Positions 35,471 through 46,886 are shown, counted from the stretch's first letter. The stretch is DNA of 64,000 nt from Plantactinospora soyae (GCF_014874095.1 NZ_JADBEB010000001.1:2790001-2854000), one strand, 5' to 3'. The notes: a model not told the origin generated them from the sequence alone. Program-made: numbers and translations.

Positions 35471-35505
35471 AACAGGCGCCCCCGGACCGATCGGGGGCGC
35501 CTGTT
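35471..35505 (+). terminator. Intrinsic terminator of rplY
   Basis: AACAGGCGCCCCCG (35471-35484) and CGGGGGCGCCTGTT (35492-35505) form a perfect 14-bp stem with a 7-base loop, and a run of four T ends the stem. It begins 13 bases after the rplY stop and is the most canonical terminator in the window. Confidence 0.9.
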
Positions 35506-35563
35506 TTCGTAGGACTGACACCAGTGGCAGCAACAGGACCACCAGCGGTACAGGGAGAAGGGC

Positions 35564-36154
35564 GTGGCGGAAGAGCTTCAGCCGTGGCTGCTGGTCGGAC
35601 TCGGCAACCCCGGCAAGGAGTACGCCAGGAACCGGCACAACGTCGGGTTCATGGTGGCCGAGTTGGTCGCCGAGCGGATCGGTGCCAAGTTCGGCCGGCA
35701 TCGCCGTGCCCACGCCGAGGTCGCCGAGGGGCGGCTCGGCTTCGGTGGGCCGAAGCTGGTGCTGGCCAAGCCGCTGACGTACATGAACCTGTCGGGTGGG
35801 CCGGTGGCGGCGCTGGCGCAGTTCTACAAGGTGCCGGTCGGTCAGGTGATCGCCGTACACGACGAGTTGGACATTCCGTACGGGCAGCTCCGGATGAAGT
35901 GCGGTGGCGGCGAGGGCGGCCACAACGGGCTGCGGTCGATGTCCAAGTCGTTGGGCAGCAAGGACTACGTGCGGGTTCGGTTCGGCATCGGGCGGCCACC
36001 GGGGCGGCAGGACCCGGCCGACTACGTACTCTCCGATTTCTCGGCGGTGGAGCGCAAGGAGCTGGAGTTCCTGGTGGACCGGTCGGCCGACGTGGTGGAG
36101 GCGGTCGTCACCCGGGGCCTGGAGTGGGCGCAGAACGCGTACCACGGCGGCTGA
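35564..36154 (+). CDS. pth: Peptidyl-tRNA hydrolase
   Basis: Releases peptides from dropped-off peptidyl-tRNA. The 196-residue protein has [23 protein letters not shown] (catalytic His in RHNVG), [29 protein letters not shown] (Asp) and [16 protein letters not shown] 35564 has AAGGG about 5 bases upstream. It follows rplY after a strong terminator, so it probably has its own promoter. Confidence 0.96.
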   Translation: MAEELQPWLLVGLGNPGKEYARNRHNVGFMVAELVAERIGAKFGRHRRAHAEVAEGRLGFGGPKLVLAKPLTYMNLSGGPVAALAQFYKVPVGQVIAVHDELDIPYGQLRMKCGGGEGGHNGLRSMSKSLGSKDYVRVRFGIGRPPGRQDPADYVLSDFSAVERKELEFLVDRSADVVEAVVTRGLEWAQNAYHGG

Positions 36155-36248
36155 CGCCGGACGGCCTGCCGGTGTGGCGGATCGGTGGATTTGCCTGTTG
36201 GATGGCCCTCGCCCGGTAGTCTTCTCGCCGCGAATGAGGAGGCAATCC

Positions 36249-36302
36249 ATGATCCTGGTCTATTCGACGGTCGGCGACGCCGGCTCCTCGGAGGTGTGCT
36301 GA
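36249..36302 (+). CDS. 17-codon upstream ORF before cysQ (candidate)
   Basis: ATG 36249 to TGA 36302 encodes MILVYSTVGDAGSSEVC. GAGGAGG at 36235-36241 is 7 bases upstream. TAGTCT at 36217-36222 would start transcription only about 20 bases before it, so this is probably the first translated frame of the cysQ mRNA. Its TGA shares one base with the cysQ ATG (TGATG). The last sense codon is TGC (Cys). Cysteine-rich leader ORFs are known to attenuate sulfur genes in mycobacteria. Here there is only a single Cys codon, so a coupling role without sensing is also possible. Confidence 0.5.
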   Translation: MILVYSTVGDAGSSEVC

Positions 36303-37165
36303 TGGCCGCGCCACCGGTGATCGACGGAGCCTTCGCCCGCTGGCTGGCCAGCCGCGCCGGCCAGGCCCTGCTGGAGCTGCGCGCGGAGCTGGGGCACGCG
36401 GATCCGGGTGCGCTGAAGGCGGCCGGGGACAAGGTGTCGCACGAGCTTCTCCGCTCCGAACTGGCCCGCTGGCGGCCGGCCGACGCGGTGCTGTCGGAGG
36501 AGGACGAGGGCTCCCGGCTGGCCTGGGCCGCCGGTGCCGAGCCGGAGGTGGCGCCACGGCTGCGTGCCGACCGGGTCTGGATCATCGATCCGCTGGACGG
36601 CACCCGGGAGTTCTCCGAGGAGGGCCGGACGGACTGGGCGGTGCACGTCGCGCTCTGGGCCCGGCGGTCGGGCGCCCCGCACGGGCTGGTCGGTGGGGCG
36701 ATCGGGCTGCCCGCGCAGCACCGGGTGCTCGGCACGGACCAGCCGCCGGCGTACCCGCCGATGACGTTGCCGGCGGCGACCGGCGGTGCCGGGGCGCCGG
36801 ACCCGGTGGGGCCGGGCCGGAAGATCCGGCTCGCGGCGAGCCGCAGCCGTCCGCCGGTCTTCCTCGCCGAACTGGCCGACGAACTCGGCGCCGAGTTGGT
36901 GCCGATGGGTTCGGCCGGCGCGAAGATCGCCGCGGTGATAACCGGCGAGGTCGACGGGTACGTGCACGCCGGCGGCCAGTACGAGTGGGACTCGGCCGCG
37001 CCGGTCGCTGTGGCGACGGCCACCGGACTTTTCGCTTCCCGAATCGACGGATCCGCGCTGAGATACAACCAGGCCGATCCTCGGCTGCCCGATCTCGTGG
37101 TGTGCCGTAAGGATCTTGCGCCCCGGTTGCTTGCAGCGTTGCAGCACCATCTCCGGGTACCCTAG
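36302..37165 (+). CDS. cysQ: 3'(2'),5'-bisphosphate nucleotidase (CysQ-like)
   Basis: Inositol-monophosphatase-fold phosphatase of 287 residues that probably removes the 3' phosphate from PAP/PAPS in sulfate assimilation. Metal site residues: LSEEDEG, the IMPase signature WIIDPLDGTREF (two Asp) and YEWDSAAPVAVATATGL near the end. Relatives can also hydrolyse inositol or fructose phosphates, but placement directly before cysD and cysN supports the CysQ role. The start ATG overlaps a 17-codon upstream ORF by one base; GGAGGTG inside that ORF is the ribosome site. Confidence 0.9.
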   Translation: MAAPPVIDGAFARWLASRAGQALLELRAELGHADPGALKAAGDKVSHELLRSELARWRPADAVLSEEDEGSRLAWAAGAEPEVAPRLRADRVWIIDPLDGTREFSEEGRTDWAVHVALWARRSGAPHGLVGGAIGLPAQHRVLGTDQPPAYPPMTLPAATGGAGAPDPVGPGRKIRLAASRSRPPVFLAELADELGAELVPMGSAGAKIAAVITGEVDGYVHAGGQYEWDSAAPVAVATATGLFASRIDGSALRYNQADPRLPDLVVCRKDLAPRLLAALQHHLRVP

Positions 37166-37204
37166 CCAAGGTCTACTTGACTTAACCGGCCGGAAAGGTC
37201 TGAA

Positions 37205-38116
37205 ATGCGCCAGCCTGCGGCGTACCGGGTGTCGCATCTGGACGCCCTCGAAGCCGAGAGCGTGTTCGTCATCCGCGAGGTGGTGGCCGAGTTGGAGCGG
37301 CCGGTGCTGCTCTTCTCCGGCGGCAAGGACTCGATCGTCATGCTCCGGCTGGCCGAGAAGGCGTTCGCACCGGCCAGGATCCCGTTTCCGGTGATGCACG
37401 TCGACACCGGCCACAACTTTCCCGAGGTGCTCGACTACCGCGACCAGCGGGTCACCGAGATGGGCCTGCACCTGGTCGTCGCCAGCGTTCCGGAGGCACT
37501 CGAATCCGGGCTGGTCCAGGAGTCGGCCGACGGGATGCGCAACCGGATCCAGACCCCGGTGCTGCTCGACGCGGTGGAGAAGTACCGGTTCGACGCGCTG
37601 TTCGGCGGCGCCCGCCGGGACGAGGAGAAGGCCCGGGCCAAGGAGCGGATGTTCAGCTTCCGGGACGACTTCGGGCAGTGGGATCCGAAGAACCAGCGCC
37701 CCGAACTCTGGTCGCTGTACAACGGCCGGCACCATCCCGGAGAGTCGATCCGGGTCTTCCCGCTCTCCAACTGGACCGAGCTCGACGTCTGGCACTACAT
37801 CGCCCGGGAGAAGCTGTCGCTGCCGTCGATCTACTACGCGCACCAGCGCGAGGTGATCGAGCGCGACGGCATGCTGTACGCGGTCAACGAGTTCATTTCC
37901 CCGCGCGGCACCGAGACACCCTTCCCCGCCCAGGTCCGGTACCGCACCGTCGGCGACGCCTCCTGCACCGCCGCGGTCCGCTCCGAGGCGGACACGGTGG
38001 AGAAGGTGATCGAGGAGGTCGCCGCGACCCGGATCACCGAACGCGGCGCCACCCGGGGCGACGACCGGGTCAGCGAGGCGGCCATGGAAGACCGCAAACG
38101 GGAAGGCTACTTCTGA
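37205..38116 (+). CDS. cysD: Sulfate adenylyltransferase subunit 2
   Basis: Adenylating subunit of ATP sulfurylase, forming APS from sulfate and ATP. The 303-residue protein shows the PP-loop SGGKDSIVML, FPVMHVDTGHNFPEVLDYRD, GGARRDEEKARAKERMFSFRD and SNWTELDVWHYI. GGAAAGG is about 7 bases before ATG 37205. It lies 39 bases after cysQ and its stop overlaps the cysN ATG by one base (TGATG), so the three genes form an operon. Confidence 0.96.
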   Translation: MRQPAAYRVSHLDALEAESVFVIREVVAELERPVLLFSGGKDSIVMLRLAEKAFAPARIPFPVMHVDTGHNFPEVLDYRDQRVTEMGLHLVVASVPEALESGLVQESADGMRNRIQTPVLLDAVEKYRFDALFGGARRDEEKARAKERMFSFRDDFGQWDPKNQRPELWSLYNGRHHPGESIRVFPLSNWTELDVWHYIAREKLSLPSIYYAHQREVIERDGMLYAVNEFISPRGTETPFPAQVRYRTVGDASCTAAVRSEADTVEKVIEEVAATRITERGATRGDDRVSEAAMEDRKREGYF

Positions 38117-39405
38117 TGACGGCCACCGCGATCCCCACCGAGACCCGGGGCATGGACCTGCTCCGGTTCGCCACCGCCGGCAGCGTCGACGACGGCAAGT
38201 CCACCCTGATCGGCCGGCTGCTCTACGACACCAAGTCGCTCTTCACCGACCAGCTCGAAGCGGTCGAGGCGGTCAGCCAGGCCCGGGGCGACGAGTACAC
38301 CAACCTGGCGCTGCTCACCGACGGCCTGCGGGCCGAGCGGGAACAGGGCATCACCATCGACGTCGCCTACCGGTACTTCGCCACCCCCCGGCGGAAGTTC
38401 ATCATCGCCGACACCCCCGGGCACACCCAGTACACCCGGAACATGGTCACCGGAGCGTCCACCGCCGACCTGGCGCTGATCCTCGTCGACGCCCGGAAGG
38501 GCCTGGTCGAGCAGTCCCGCCGGCACGCCTTCCTCTGCTCCCTGCTCCGGGTGCCGCACCTGGTGCTCTGCGTCAACAAGATGGACCTGGTCGACTGGTC
38601 CCAGGAGGTCTTCGAGCGGATCGCCGACGAGTTCACCGCGTTCGCCGCCAAGCTGGAGGCGCCGGACCTGACCGTGGTGCCGATCTCGGCGCTGCGCGGC
38701 GACAACATCGTCAGCCGCTCCGAGAACACCCCCTGGTACGAGGGCCCGTCGCTGCTGCACCACCTCGAACACGTACACATCGCCTCGGACCGGAACCTGG
38801 TCGACGTACGGTTCCCGGTGCAGTACGTGATCCGTCCCCAGTCGACCACGGTCACCGACTATCGGGGGTACGCCGGACAGGTCGCCTCCGGCGTACTCAA
38901 GCCGGGCGACGAGGTGATGGTGCTGCCCTCCGGGTTCACCAGCCGGATCGCCGGGATCGAGACCGCCGACGGCCCGGTCGAGCAGGCGTTCCCGCCGATG
39001 TCGGTGACCGTCCGGCTGGCCGACGAGATCGACATCTCCCGGGGTGACCTGATCTGCCGTCCGAGCAACGCCCCGGCGGTGGCCCAGGACATCGAGGCGA
39101 TGATCTGCTGGATGGACGAGACCCGGCCGTTGCGGGTCGGCGGCAAGTACGCCATCAAGCACACCACCCGGTCCGCGCGGGCGGTCATCCGCAGTCTCCG
39201 GTACCGGCTCGACGTCAACTCGCTGCACCGCGACGAGTCGGCCGCCGAGCTGAACCTCAACGAGATCGGCCGGGTACGCCTGCGTACCACCGTGCCGTTG
39301 CTCGCCGACGAGTACCGCCGGAACCGTACGACCGGCGGGTTCATCATCATCGACGAGACGACGAATCGTACGGTCGGCGCCGGCATGATCGTCGAGACCG
39401 GCTGA
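38116..39405 (+). CDS. cysN: Sulfate adenylyltransferase subunit 1 (GTPase)
   Basis: GTPase subunit of ATP sulfurylase, 429 residues, EF-Tu-like. G1 AGSVDDGKST, switch region EQGITIDVAYRYF, G3 DTPGHTQYTRNM, G4 NKMD, G5 SAL, followed by two beta-barrel domains. There is no fused CysC APS kinase domain at the C-terminus, unlike mycobacterial CysNC. It starts at ATG 38116 in overlap with cysD. Confidence 0.96.
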   Translation: MTATAIPTETRGMDLLRFATAGSVDDGKSTLIGRLLYDTKSLFTDQLEAVEAVSQARGDEYTNLALLTDGLRAEREQGITIDVAYRYFATPRRKFIIADTPGHTQYTRNMVTGASTADLALILVDARKGLVEQSRRHAFLCSLLRVPHLVLCVNKMDLVDWSQEVFERIADEFTAFAAKLEAPDLTVVPISALRGDNIVSRSENTPWYEGPSLLHHLEHVHIASDRNLVDVRFPVQYVIRPQSTTVTDYRGYAGQVASGVLKPGDEVMVLPSGFTSRIAGIETADGPVEQAFPPMSVTVRLADEIDISRGDLICRPSNAPAVAQDIEAMICWMDETRPLRVGGKYAIKHTTRSARAVIRSLRYRLDVNSLHRDESAAELNLNEIGRVRLRTTVPLLADEYRRNRTTGGFIIIDETTNRTVGAGMIVETG

Positions 39406-39451
39406 CGGCAGTACGCGCGTTGATGTCACAGCCACTGCCTAGGCTGACCGG

Positions 39452-40354
39452 GTGATCAAGCCAGCAGCGCAAGCGGATCTGTGGCGGCCACCGGCGCTCG
39501 ACGACGCGGTCGTCACCGCGTACCTGGATCGGCTGGGTCTCGACTCGGCGGCCGAGCGGGCCGACCCGCCCTCGGTGGCGCAGCTGCACCGCCTGCACGC
39601 GGCGCATGTCGAGCGGGTGCCGTACGAGACCGTCTGGATCGCCCTGGGTGAAACGCGGGGGATGGACCCGGTCGAGGCGGCCGGTTACCTCGTGGCCGGG
39701 CGGGGTGGCTACTGCTACCAGCTCAACGGGGCCTTCTCGGCGTTGCTGAGCACGCTTGGCTACCGGGTCAGCTGGCATCGGGCCGGCGTGCAGGGCCAGG
39801 CCGACGACCCGGCGGGGGACAACGGCAACCATCTCGCGCTGACCACGGTCGTCGACGGCCGGGCCTGGTGGTTGGACACCGGCCTGGGCGACGGCCCGCT
39901 CGACCCGGTGCCGCTGGTGGCCGGCGCGTTCGGCCCCGACGACCGGTTCCGGTTACGACCGTCGGACGCCGTGCCGAACGGCTGGCGGTTCGACCACGAG
40001 CCCGGTGGCGCGTTCGTCGGGATGGATTTCCCCACCACGGCGACCGGGCCGGCCGCGCTGGTGGAGAAGAACATCGAGATCTCGACCTCGCCGACCTCCG
40101 GAATGGTTCGGGTGGTGACGGTGCAGCACCGGACCCCGGCCGGCGTCCGGATCATCCGTGGTCGGATGCTGACCGAGCGGCCGGTAGCCGGGTCCGCGAC
40201 GGTCCAGGAGCTGTCCGGGTACGCGCACTGGCGGGACGTGCTGCGGGAGGTGTTCCGGCTACCGCTCGACGACGTACCGGACGGGCGGCTGCGGGCTGTG
40301 TGGCAACGGATCGAGGCGGACCACGCCGCATGGCAGCGAAACGACGCCTCCTGA
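39452..40354 (+). CDS. nat: Arylamine N-acetyltransferase
   Basis: Acetyl-CoA:arylamine N-acetyltransferase of 300 residues. The catalytic triad is visible: Cys in RGGYCYQLNGAF, His in NGNHLALTTVV and Asp in WWLDTGLGDG. N-terminal helical bundle with HAAHVERVPYETV. Natural substrates in actinomycetes are uncertain. Starts at GTG 39452, 6 bases after TAGGCT (39440-39445), with no ribosome site: a leaderless start. It lies 46 bases after cysN but probably has its own promoter. Confidence 0.93.
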   Translation: MIKPAAQADLWRPPALDDAVVTAYLDRLGLDSAAERADPPSVAQLHRLHAAHVERVPYETVWIALGETRGMDPVEAAGYLVAGRGGYCYQLNGAFSALLSTLGYRVSWHRAGVQGQADDPAGDNGNHLALTTVVDGRAWWLDTGLGDGPLDPVPLVAGAFGPDDRFRLRPSDAVPNGWRFDHEPGGAFVGMDFPTTATGPAALVEKNIEISTSPTSGMVRVVTVQHRTPAGVRIIRGRMLTERPVAGSATVQELSGYAHWRDVLREVFRLPLDDVPDGRLRAVWQRIEADHAAWQRNDAS

Positions 40355-40396
40355 CCTCGAATTCCGGTTCCGGAGTCCCGTAGAGGCTCGGAGTGC

Positions 40397-41569
40397 TCAG
40401 GACAGGCGCCGGGCGCCCGGCCCGGGAACGGCGGTGAAGCTCGTCGGAGCCCGGAAACCCCGCTCGGCGTACGCCTTGGCCACCGCTGACGCCACCGGTT
40501 CGGCGGCGGCCCGGTCGACCAGGGCGAGTACGCAGCCGCCGAAGCCGCCGCCGGTCATCCGTGCTCCGTACGCCCCGGCGGCCAGCGCGGCCTCGACCGC
40601 GGTGTCCACCTCCGGCACGGTGATCTCGAAGTCGTCCCGCATCGACTGGTGGGAGGCGGTCAGCAGCGGCCCGATCTCGGGCAGCCGGCCGGCGCGGAGC
40701 AGTTCCACGGTTTCCCGTACCCGCTGGTTCTCGGTCACCACGTGCCGGACCCGGCGGCGTACCACGGGGTCGTCGAGCCGGGCCAGCGCGGTGTCGAGCT
40801 GGTCGGTGCCGACGTCCCGCAGCGCCGGCACCCCGAGGGCGGCGGCGGCCGATTCGCAGGCGGTACGGCGGGCGGCGTACTCGCCGCCGACGTGCCGGTG
40901 CGGCGCGTGGCTGTCGACGACGAGGAGGGCGAGCCCGGCGGCGCCGAGGTCGAACGGGACCTGCTCGACCTCCAGGGTGCGGCAGTCCAGGAACAGCGCG
41001 TGGTCGGGCCGGCAGCGGATGGACGCCGACTGGTCCATGATCCCGCACGGCATCCCGACGTAGCCGTTCTCGGCCCGCTGCGCCAGCGCGGGGCGGTCGG
41101 CCACCGGCACGTCCAGCTTGCCCAGGTCGAGCAGGGCGGTGAGCACCGCCGCCTCCAGTGCCGCCGACGAGGAGAGTCCGGCCCCCAGCGGTACGTCGGA
41201 GGCGATCGCCAGCCGGGCGACCGGTACGTCGAGTCCGGCCTCGTAGAGGGCCCAGACGACCCCGGCCACGTACGCCGCCCAGCCGCCGACCCGGCCAGGT
41301 TCGGCGGCCTGGGCCCGGCCGAACGAGACCTGCTCGCCGGCCTGTTCCGACCAGACCGTCCAGCGTCGACCGGAGTCGGGCGCGGCGGCGACGACGGTAC
41401 GCCGGGGCAGCGCGAACGGCAGTACGAAGCCGTCGTTGTAGTCGGTGTGCTCGCCGATCAGGTTGACCCGGCCGGGTGCCGCCCACAGCCCGGCGGGCTG
41501 GCTGCCGTACGCCCTCGTGAAGCCCGCGGTGGCCCGTTCGGTGACCGGTTCGTCCGGTTGGCCGGTCAC
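40397..41569 (-). CDS. galK: Galactokinase
   Basis: GHMP kinase of the Leloir pathway; makes galactose-1-phosphate. The 390-residue protein has the galactokinase signature GRVNLIGEHTDYNDGFVLPFAL, the glycine loop VPLGAGLSSSAALEAAVL, GIMDQSAS, SHAPHRHVGGEYAARR and MTGGGFGGCVLALV. The start GTG overlaps the galE stop (GTGA), so galE-galK are translationally coupled. galT is not seen here. Confidence 0.96.
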   Translation of the reverse strand: MTGQPDEPVTERATAGFTRAYGSQPAGLWAAPGRVNLIGEHTDYNDGFVLPFALPRRTVVAAAPDSGRRWTVWSEQAGEQVSFGRAQAAEPGRVGGWAAYVAGVVWALYEAGLDVPVARLAIASDVPLGAGLSSSAALEAAVLTALLDLGKLDVPVADRPALAQRAENGYVGMPCGIMDQSASIRCRPDHALFLDCRTLEVEQVPFDLGAAGLALLVVDSHAPHRHVGGEYAARRTACESAAAALGVPALRDVGTDQLDTALARLDDPVVRRRVRHVVTENQRVRETVELLRAGRLPEIGPLLTASHQSMRDDFEITVPEVDTAVEAALAAGAYGARMTGGGFGGCVLALVDRAAAEPVASAVAKAYAERGFRAPTSFTAVPGPGARRLS

Positions 41570-42552
41570 GCCTGGCCGTCCTGGAGCCGTGCCTGGTAGA
41601 AGGTCCAGGCGTCGGAGACGATCTCGGGCAGGCCGGGCTTGGCCGGGGTCCAGCCGAGTTCGGTGCGGGCCCGGTCGGCGGAGGCGACCAGTTCGGCCGG
41701 ATCACCCTCGCGGCGGGGGGCCGTCTCCGTCGGCACCGGATGGCCGGTCACCTCGCGAACCGCCTCCACCACCTGGCGGTTGGTGAAGCCGTTGCCGTTG
41801 CCGAGGTTGAAGACCCGGTGTTCGCCGGGCCGGGCCGCCTCCAGCGCGAGCAGGTGGGCCCGGGCCAGGTCCTCGACGTGGATGTAGTCCCGCACGCAGG
41901 TGCCGTCGAGGGTCGGGTAGTCGTCGCCGAAGAGTTGCAGCTTCTCGCGCTGGCCGGCGGCGACCTGGAGGGCGATCGGAATCAGGTGGGTCTCCGGCTC
42001 GTGCCGTTCGCCGAGCGCGACCCCGTCCCGCAGGTACGCCCCGGCGACGTTGAAGTAGCGCAGCGAGACGGCGGCGAGTCCGTGCGCGGTGGCCATCGAG
42101 GCGAGCGCGAAGTCGACGGCGAGCTTGGTGGCGCCGTACGTGTTGGTCGGCAGCGTGTTGGCGGTCTCCGCGATCGGCAGGCTGGTCGGGTTGCCGTACA
42201 CGGCCGCGGTGGAGGAGAAGACGAACCGGGGTACCCCGGCGGTCCGGGCCGCGTCGAGCAGGGCGAGGGAGCCGACCGTGTTGTTCGCCCAGTAGATCTC
42301 CGGTTTGACCATCGACTCGCCGGCCGCGATCAGCGCGGCGAGGTGCAGCACGCCGTCGAAACCGGCGTCCGGGGTGAGTACCTCGGCGGCGTCATGGATG
42401 GACGATCGGACGAAGGTGGCCTCCGGGGCGACCGCCTCGGGATATCCGGTGCGAAGGTCGTCGAGGACCACCACCTGGTGCCCGGCGTCGAGCAGCATCC
42501 GGGTGACCACGCTGCCGATGTAACCGGCACCCCCGGTGACGAGGAGTTTCAC
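41566..42552 (-). CDS. galE: UDP-glucose 4-epimerase
   Basis: NAD-dependent epimerase of UDP-Gal and UDP-Glc, 328 residues, extended SDR fold. VTGGAGYIGSVVTRML (Rossmann loop), VVVLDDLRTGY, HLAALIAAGES, SSTAAVYGNP, then the catalytic Tyr-Lys in NTYGATKLAVDF, followed by LRYFNVAGA and RDYIHVEDLA. GTG 42552 (VKLLVTGG) is the natural start, with AGGG upstream; the frame extends far upstream but is unsupported. First gene of the galE-galK operon. Confidence 0.96.
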   Translation of the reverse strand: MKLLVTGGAGYIGSVVTRMLLDAGHQVVVLDDLRTGYPEAVAPEATFVRSSIHDAAEVLTPDAGFDGVLHLAALIAAGESMVKPEIYWANNTVGSLALLDAARTAGVPRFVFSSTAAVYGNPTSLPIAETANTLPTNTYGATKLAVDFALASMATAHGLAAVSLRYFNVAGAYLRDGVALGERHEPETHLIPIALQVAAGQREKLQLFGDDYPTLDGTCVRDYIHVEDLARAHLLALEAARPGEHRVFNLGNGNGFTNRQVVEAVREVTGHPVPTETAPRREGDPAELVASADRARTELGWTPAKPGLPEIVSDAWTFYQARLQDGQA

Positions 42553-42736
42553 GCCTGTGCCCTTCCTGACTGGTGCGATGGGATCGGTACTGGTGTGATG
42601 AGCGGAATTCAGTTGACCAACGCCCGGAGCATTCCACCACGTTCGGTCAATTCTGCACAGAGCCGAACACGGCCGGGAGGATGAACCGGGTCCAGGGTGC
42701 CCACGTCGGGCGCCTCTGGTGTCTACCATTTCTGGC

Positions 42737-43825
42737 ATGCGGGAGTCCGGCAGTACCGGGCCCCGGCGACGATCGCCGGGGCATCCTCGAAGAGATCCGG
42801 GCCCGCTCGCCCGGGCGCTGGCCCGAATCGTCGTACGTGCGGCGGACGGGGCGACCCGACTGGTCACCGCACTGCTGGGGGCGAGTCCGACGGCGGGCCG
42901 GGAGCAGATCAGCGAGGCCGAACTCCGCGACCTGGTCGCCGTGAACACCCGGCTCGACCCGGTGGAGCGGGGCATCATCGACGAGGTCCTGGAGGCCGGT
43001 GCCAGCCTGGTCCGCGAGGTGATGATGCCCCGGACCGAGGTGGTCTTCCTGGCGGCCGGGCTGACCCTGAGACAGGCGGCCCAACTGGTACGGGCGGAGA
43101 CCCACACCCGGTACCCGGTGGTCGACGGCACCCACGACGACGTGATCGGCTTCGTGCACCTGCGCGACGTACTGCTCCGACCGGACGGCGACGCCTGCAC
43201 CACGATCGGTGAACTCACCCGCGAGGTGAAGAAGGTGCCCGGCAGCAAGCGGGTACTCGCGGCGCTCACCGAGATGCGCCGCGAACGCCACCACCTCGCC
43301 GTCGTGGTCGACGAGTACGGCGGTACGGCCGGGATCGTCACCCTCGAGGACCTGATCGAGGAGCTGGTCGGCGAGATCCACGACGAGTACGACACCGACC
43401 CCGACCCGGTGCTGACCGGTGGCCCGATCGAGGTGGACGGCCGGCTCAACCTGGCCGACTTCGCCGAACGGGCCGGCTTCGCACTGCCCCCCGGCCCGTA
43501 CGAGACGGTCGGCGGGTTCGTGATGGCGGCCCTGGGCCGGTTGCCGGTCCGGGGCGACGAGGTCGCGGTGCCCGGGATGGAGGATCCGACCGCCTCCGGG
43601 GCGGCTCGGGGCGGTGCCGGACCGGACGACCCACTTCCCCCGGGTGGCTGGCTGCTGCGGGTGCTGGCGGTGCAGGGGCGGCGGGTGGCCCGGGTCGGCA
43701 TCTCGGTGGGCCGGCTGCCGGAGCAGCGTACGAGCGTGTCGGTCGGAGACACCGGCCGAGCGGACCGGGGTGCCGCCCGGGTGGCGGCGGAACCGGAGGG
43801 CGGACCGGCCGGCCAGGTCAGTTGA
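42737..43825 (+). CDS. CorC/HlyC-type CBS protein lacking DUF21
   Basis: Protein of 362 residues with a CBS-domain pair and a CorC_HlyC domain as in magnesium/cobalt efflux or hemolysin-C family proteins: REQISEAELRDLV, ERGIIDEVLEAGASLVREVMMPRTEV, THTRYPVVDGTHDDVIGFVHLRDVL, HLAVVVDEYGGTAGIVTLEDLIEELVGEI and the C-terminal DGRLNLADFAE...YETVGGFVM. The normal N-terminal membrane domain (DUF21, about 150 residues) is missing; only about 50 polar residues precede the CBS pair. ATG 42737 follows TACCAT by 7 bases (leaderless). The last 8 bases overlap the converging next gene. Confidence 0.87.
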   Translation: MRESGSTGPRRRSPGHPRRDPGPLARALARIVVRAADGATRLVTALLGASPTAGREQISEAELRDLVAVNTRLDPVERGIIDEVLEAGASLVREVMMPRTEVVFLAAGLTLRQAAQLVRAETHTRYPVVDGTHDDVIGFVHLRDVLLRPDGDACTTIGELTREVKKVPGSKRVLAALTEMRRERHHLAVVVDEYGGTAGIVTLEDLIEELVGEIHDEYDTDPDPVLTGGPIEVDGRLNLADFAERAGFALPPGPYETVGGFVMAALGRLPVRGDEVAVPGMEDPTASGAARGGAGPDDPLPPGGWLLRVLAVQGRRVARVGISVGRLPEQRTSVSVGDTGRADRGAARVAAEPEGGPAGQVS

Positions 43826-45072
43826 TCTGGAGTTTGCGCCAGGTGGCACCGTCGGCGGAATAGGCCGCCCAGCCGGAGCCGAACAGGTCGTAGGCGACGT
43901 ATCCGGCGAGGGTCCGGGTCAGCCGGCCGACCACCGGCAGGTTGCCCTCGGCCCGGCTGAAGGTCGCCCCCTGGTCGGCGCTGACGTGGAAGCGCCGATC
44001 GGTGCCGGCCACCAGCAGCCGCCCGTCGAGCAGGGGCACCAGCGCGCCGCTCACCCCCTGCGGTGCCGCCGGGCCACCGGACAGGGTGCGGGTGAAGCTC
44101 TGCCCGCCGTCGGAGGAGTGGAACAGCGCCCGCACCGTCCGGTCGGTGCCGAGCACGGCCGCGTACGCCTGACTGCCCAGGCTGGTCACCTCCACCGACC
44201 CGGCCGGTACGCCGGTTCCGGGTAGCTCGACCGTTCGCCAGTGCGTACCCCGGTCCCGGGTCATCGCCACGGCGGCGTTGCCGTCGCGGGTACCGCCGAC
44301 CCACCAGGCGCCGTCGGCGGTGGTCGCCGGTGCCACCCAGCAGACGTCGAGGTCGGGGGCGGTCGCGGGAACGCCGGCCCGGGGCAGCGCCGGCTGCCAG
44401 ACCTCGACGTCGAGCCCGCACCGGCCGCCGCCCGGTCCGGCCCGCAGCAGGTCGTCGGCGGTCGCCGGTACGCGTCCGGTGCCGCCGCCCGCCCCGACCG
44501 GCCGCCAGTTCCGTCCCTGGTCCGTCGAGACGTGGGTCCGCGGCCCCGAGGTGATCATCAATTGGCCGTCGGGAAAGCCGGTCAGTTCCGCGCCCTCCGA
44601 GCCGACGACGGCTCGGGGCAGTTCGCTGTACTGCCAGGTCAGGCCGCCGTCGTCGGTCCGGCCGACGTTGGTCGGACACGGGGCCACGGCCGGGCAGCCG
44701 GCCAGCAGGTAGCCGTGGTCCGGGTCGACGAACTCGACATCGGTGATCGTGCCCGGGACCTGTGTGACGGCCGACTCGGTGAGCCCGTTGATGGTGATCC
44801 CGGCGTCGGTGTAGACCGGGCCACCGCCAGGTGCCTCGGCCACCGGCGGCGGCAGCGGATCCCTGCCCTGGGCATTCCAGGGCTGGAGCAGGGTCGCCGC
44901 GACCGCGACACAGAGCAGGCCCGCGCTGCCGCTGCCGACCGCGCGTCGGCGCCGTCGCCGGACCGCCGCCCGCTCCCGGATCCGGGCCATCGGTGGCTGG
45001 TCGATGCTGTCCAGCAGGTCGGTCCGGCCGTGTGCCAGCCGTACGTCGAGACCGGCACCGGGCATCTCTCGA

Positions 45073-45080
<8 letters not shown>
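43818..45080 (-). CDS. One-pass BNR/beta-propeller protein, sigma partner
   Basis: Protein of 420 residues with a cytoplasmic Arg-rich N-terminus (RERAAVRRRRRRAVG), one membrane helix (SAGLLCVAVAATLLQPW) and an extracellular propeller of BNR/sialidase-type repeats: VGRTDDGGLTWQ, VSTDQGRNWRPV, MTRDRGTHWRTV, HSSDGGQSFTRT, VSADQGATFSRA, YSADGATWRKL. The gene starts inside the end of the sigma-factor gene (8-base overlap), so the two are coupled. By analogy the N-terminus may bind the sigma factor, but no zinc anti-sigma motif is seen. Confidence 0.8.
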
Positions 45081-46886
<1,806 letters not shown>

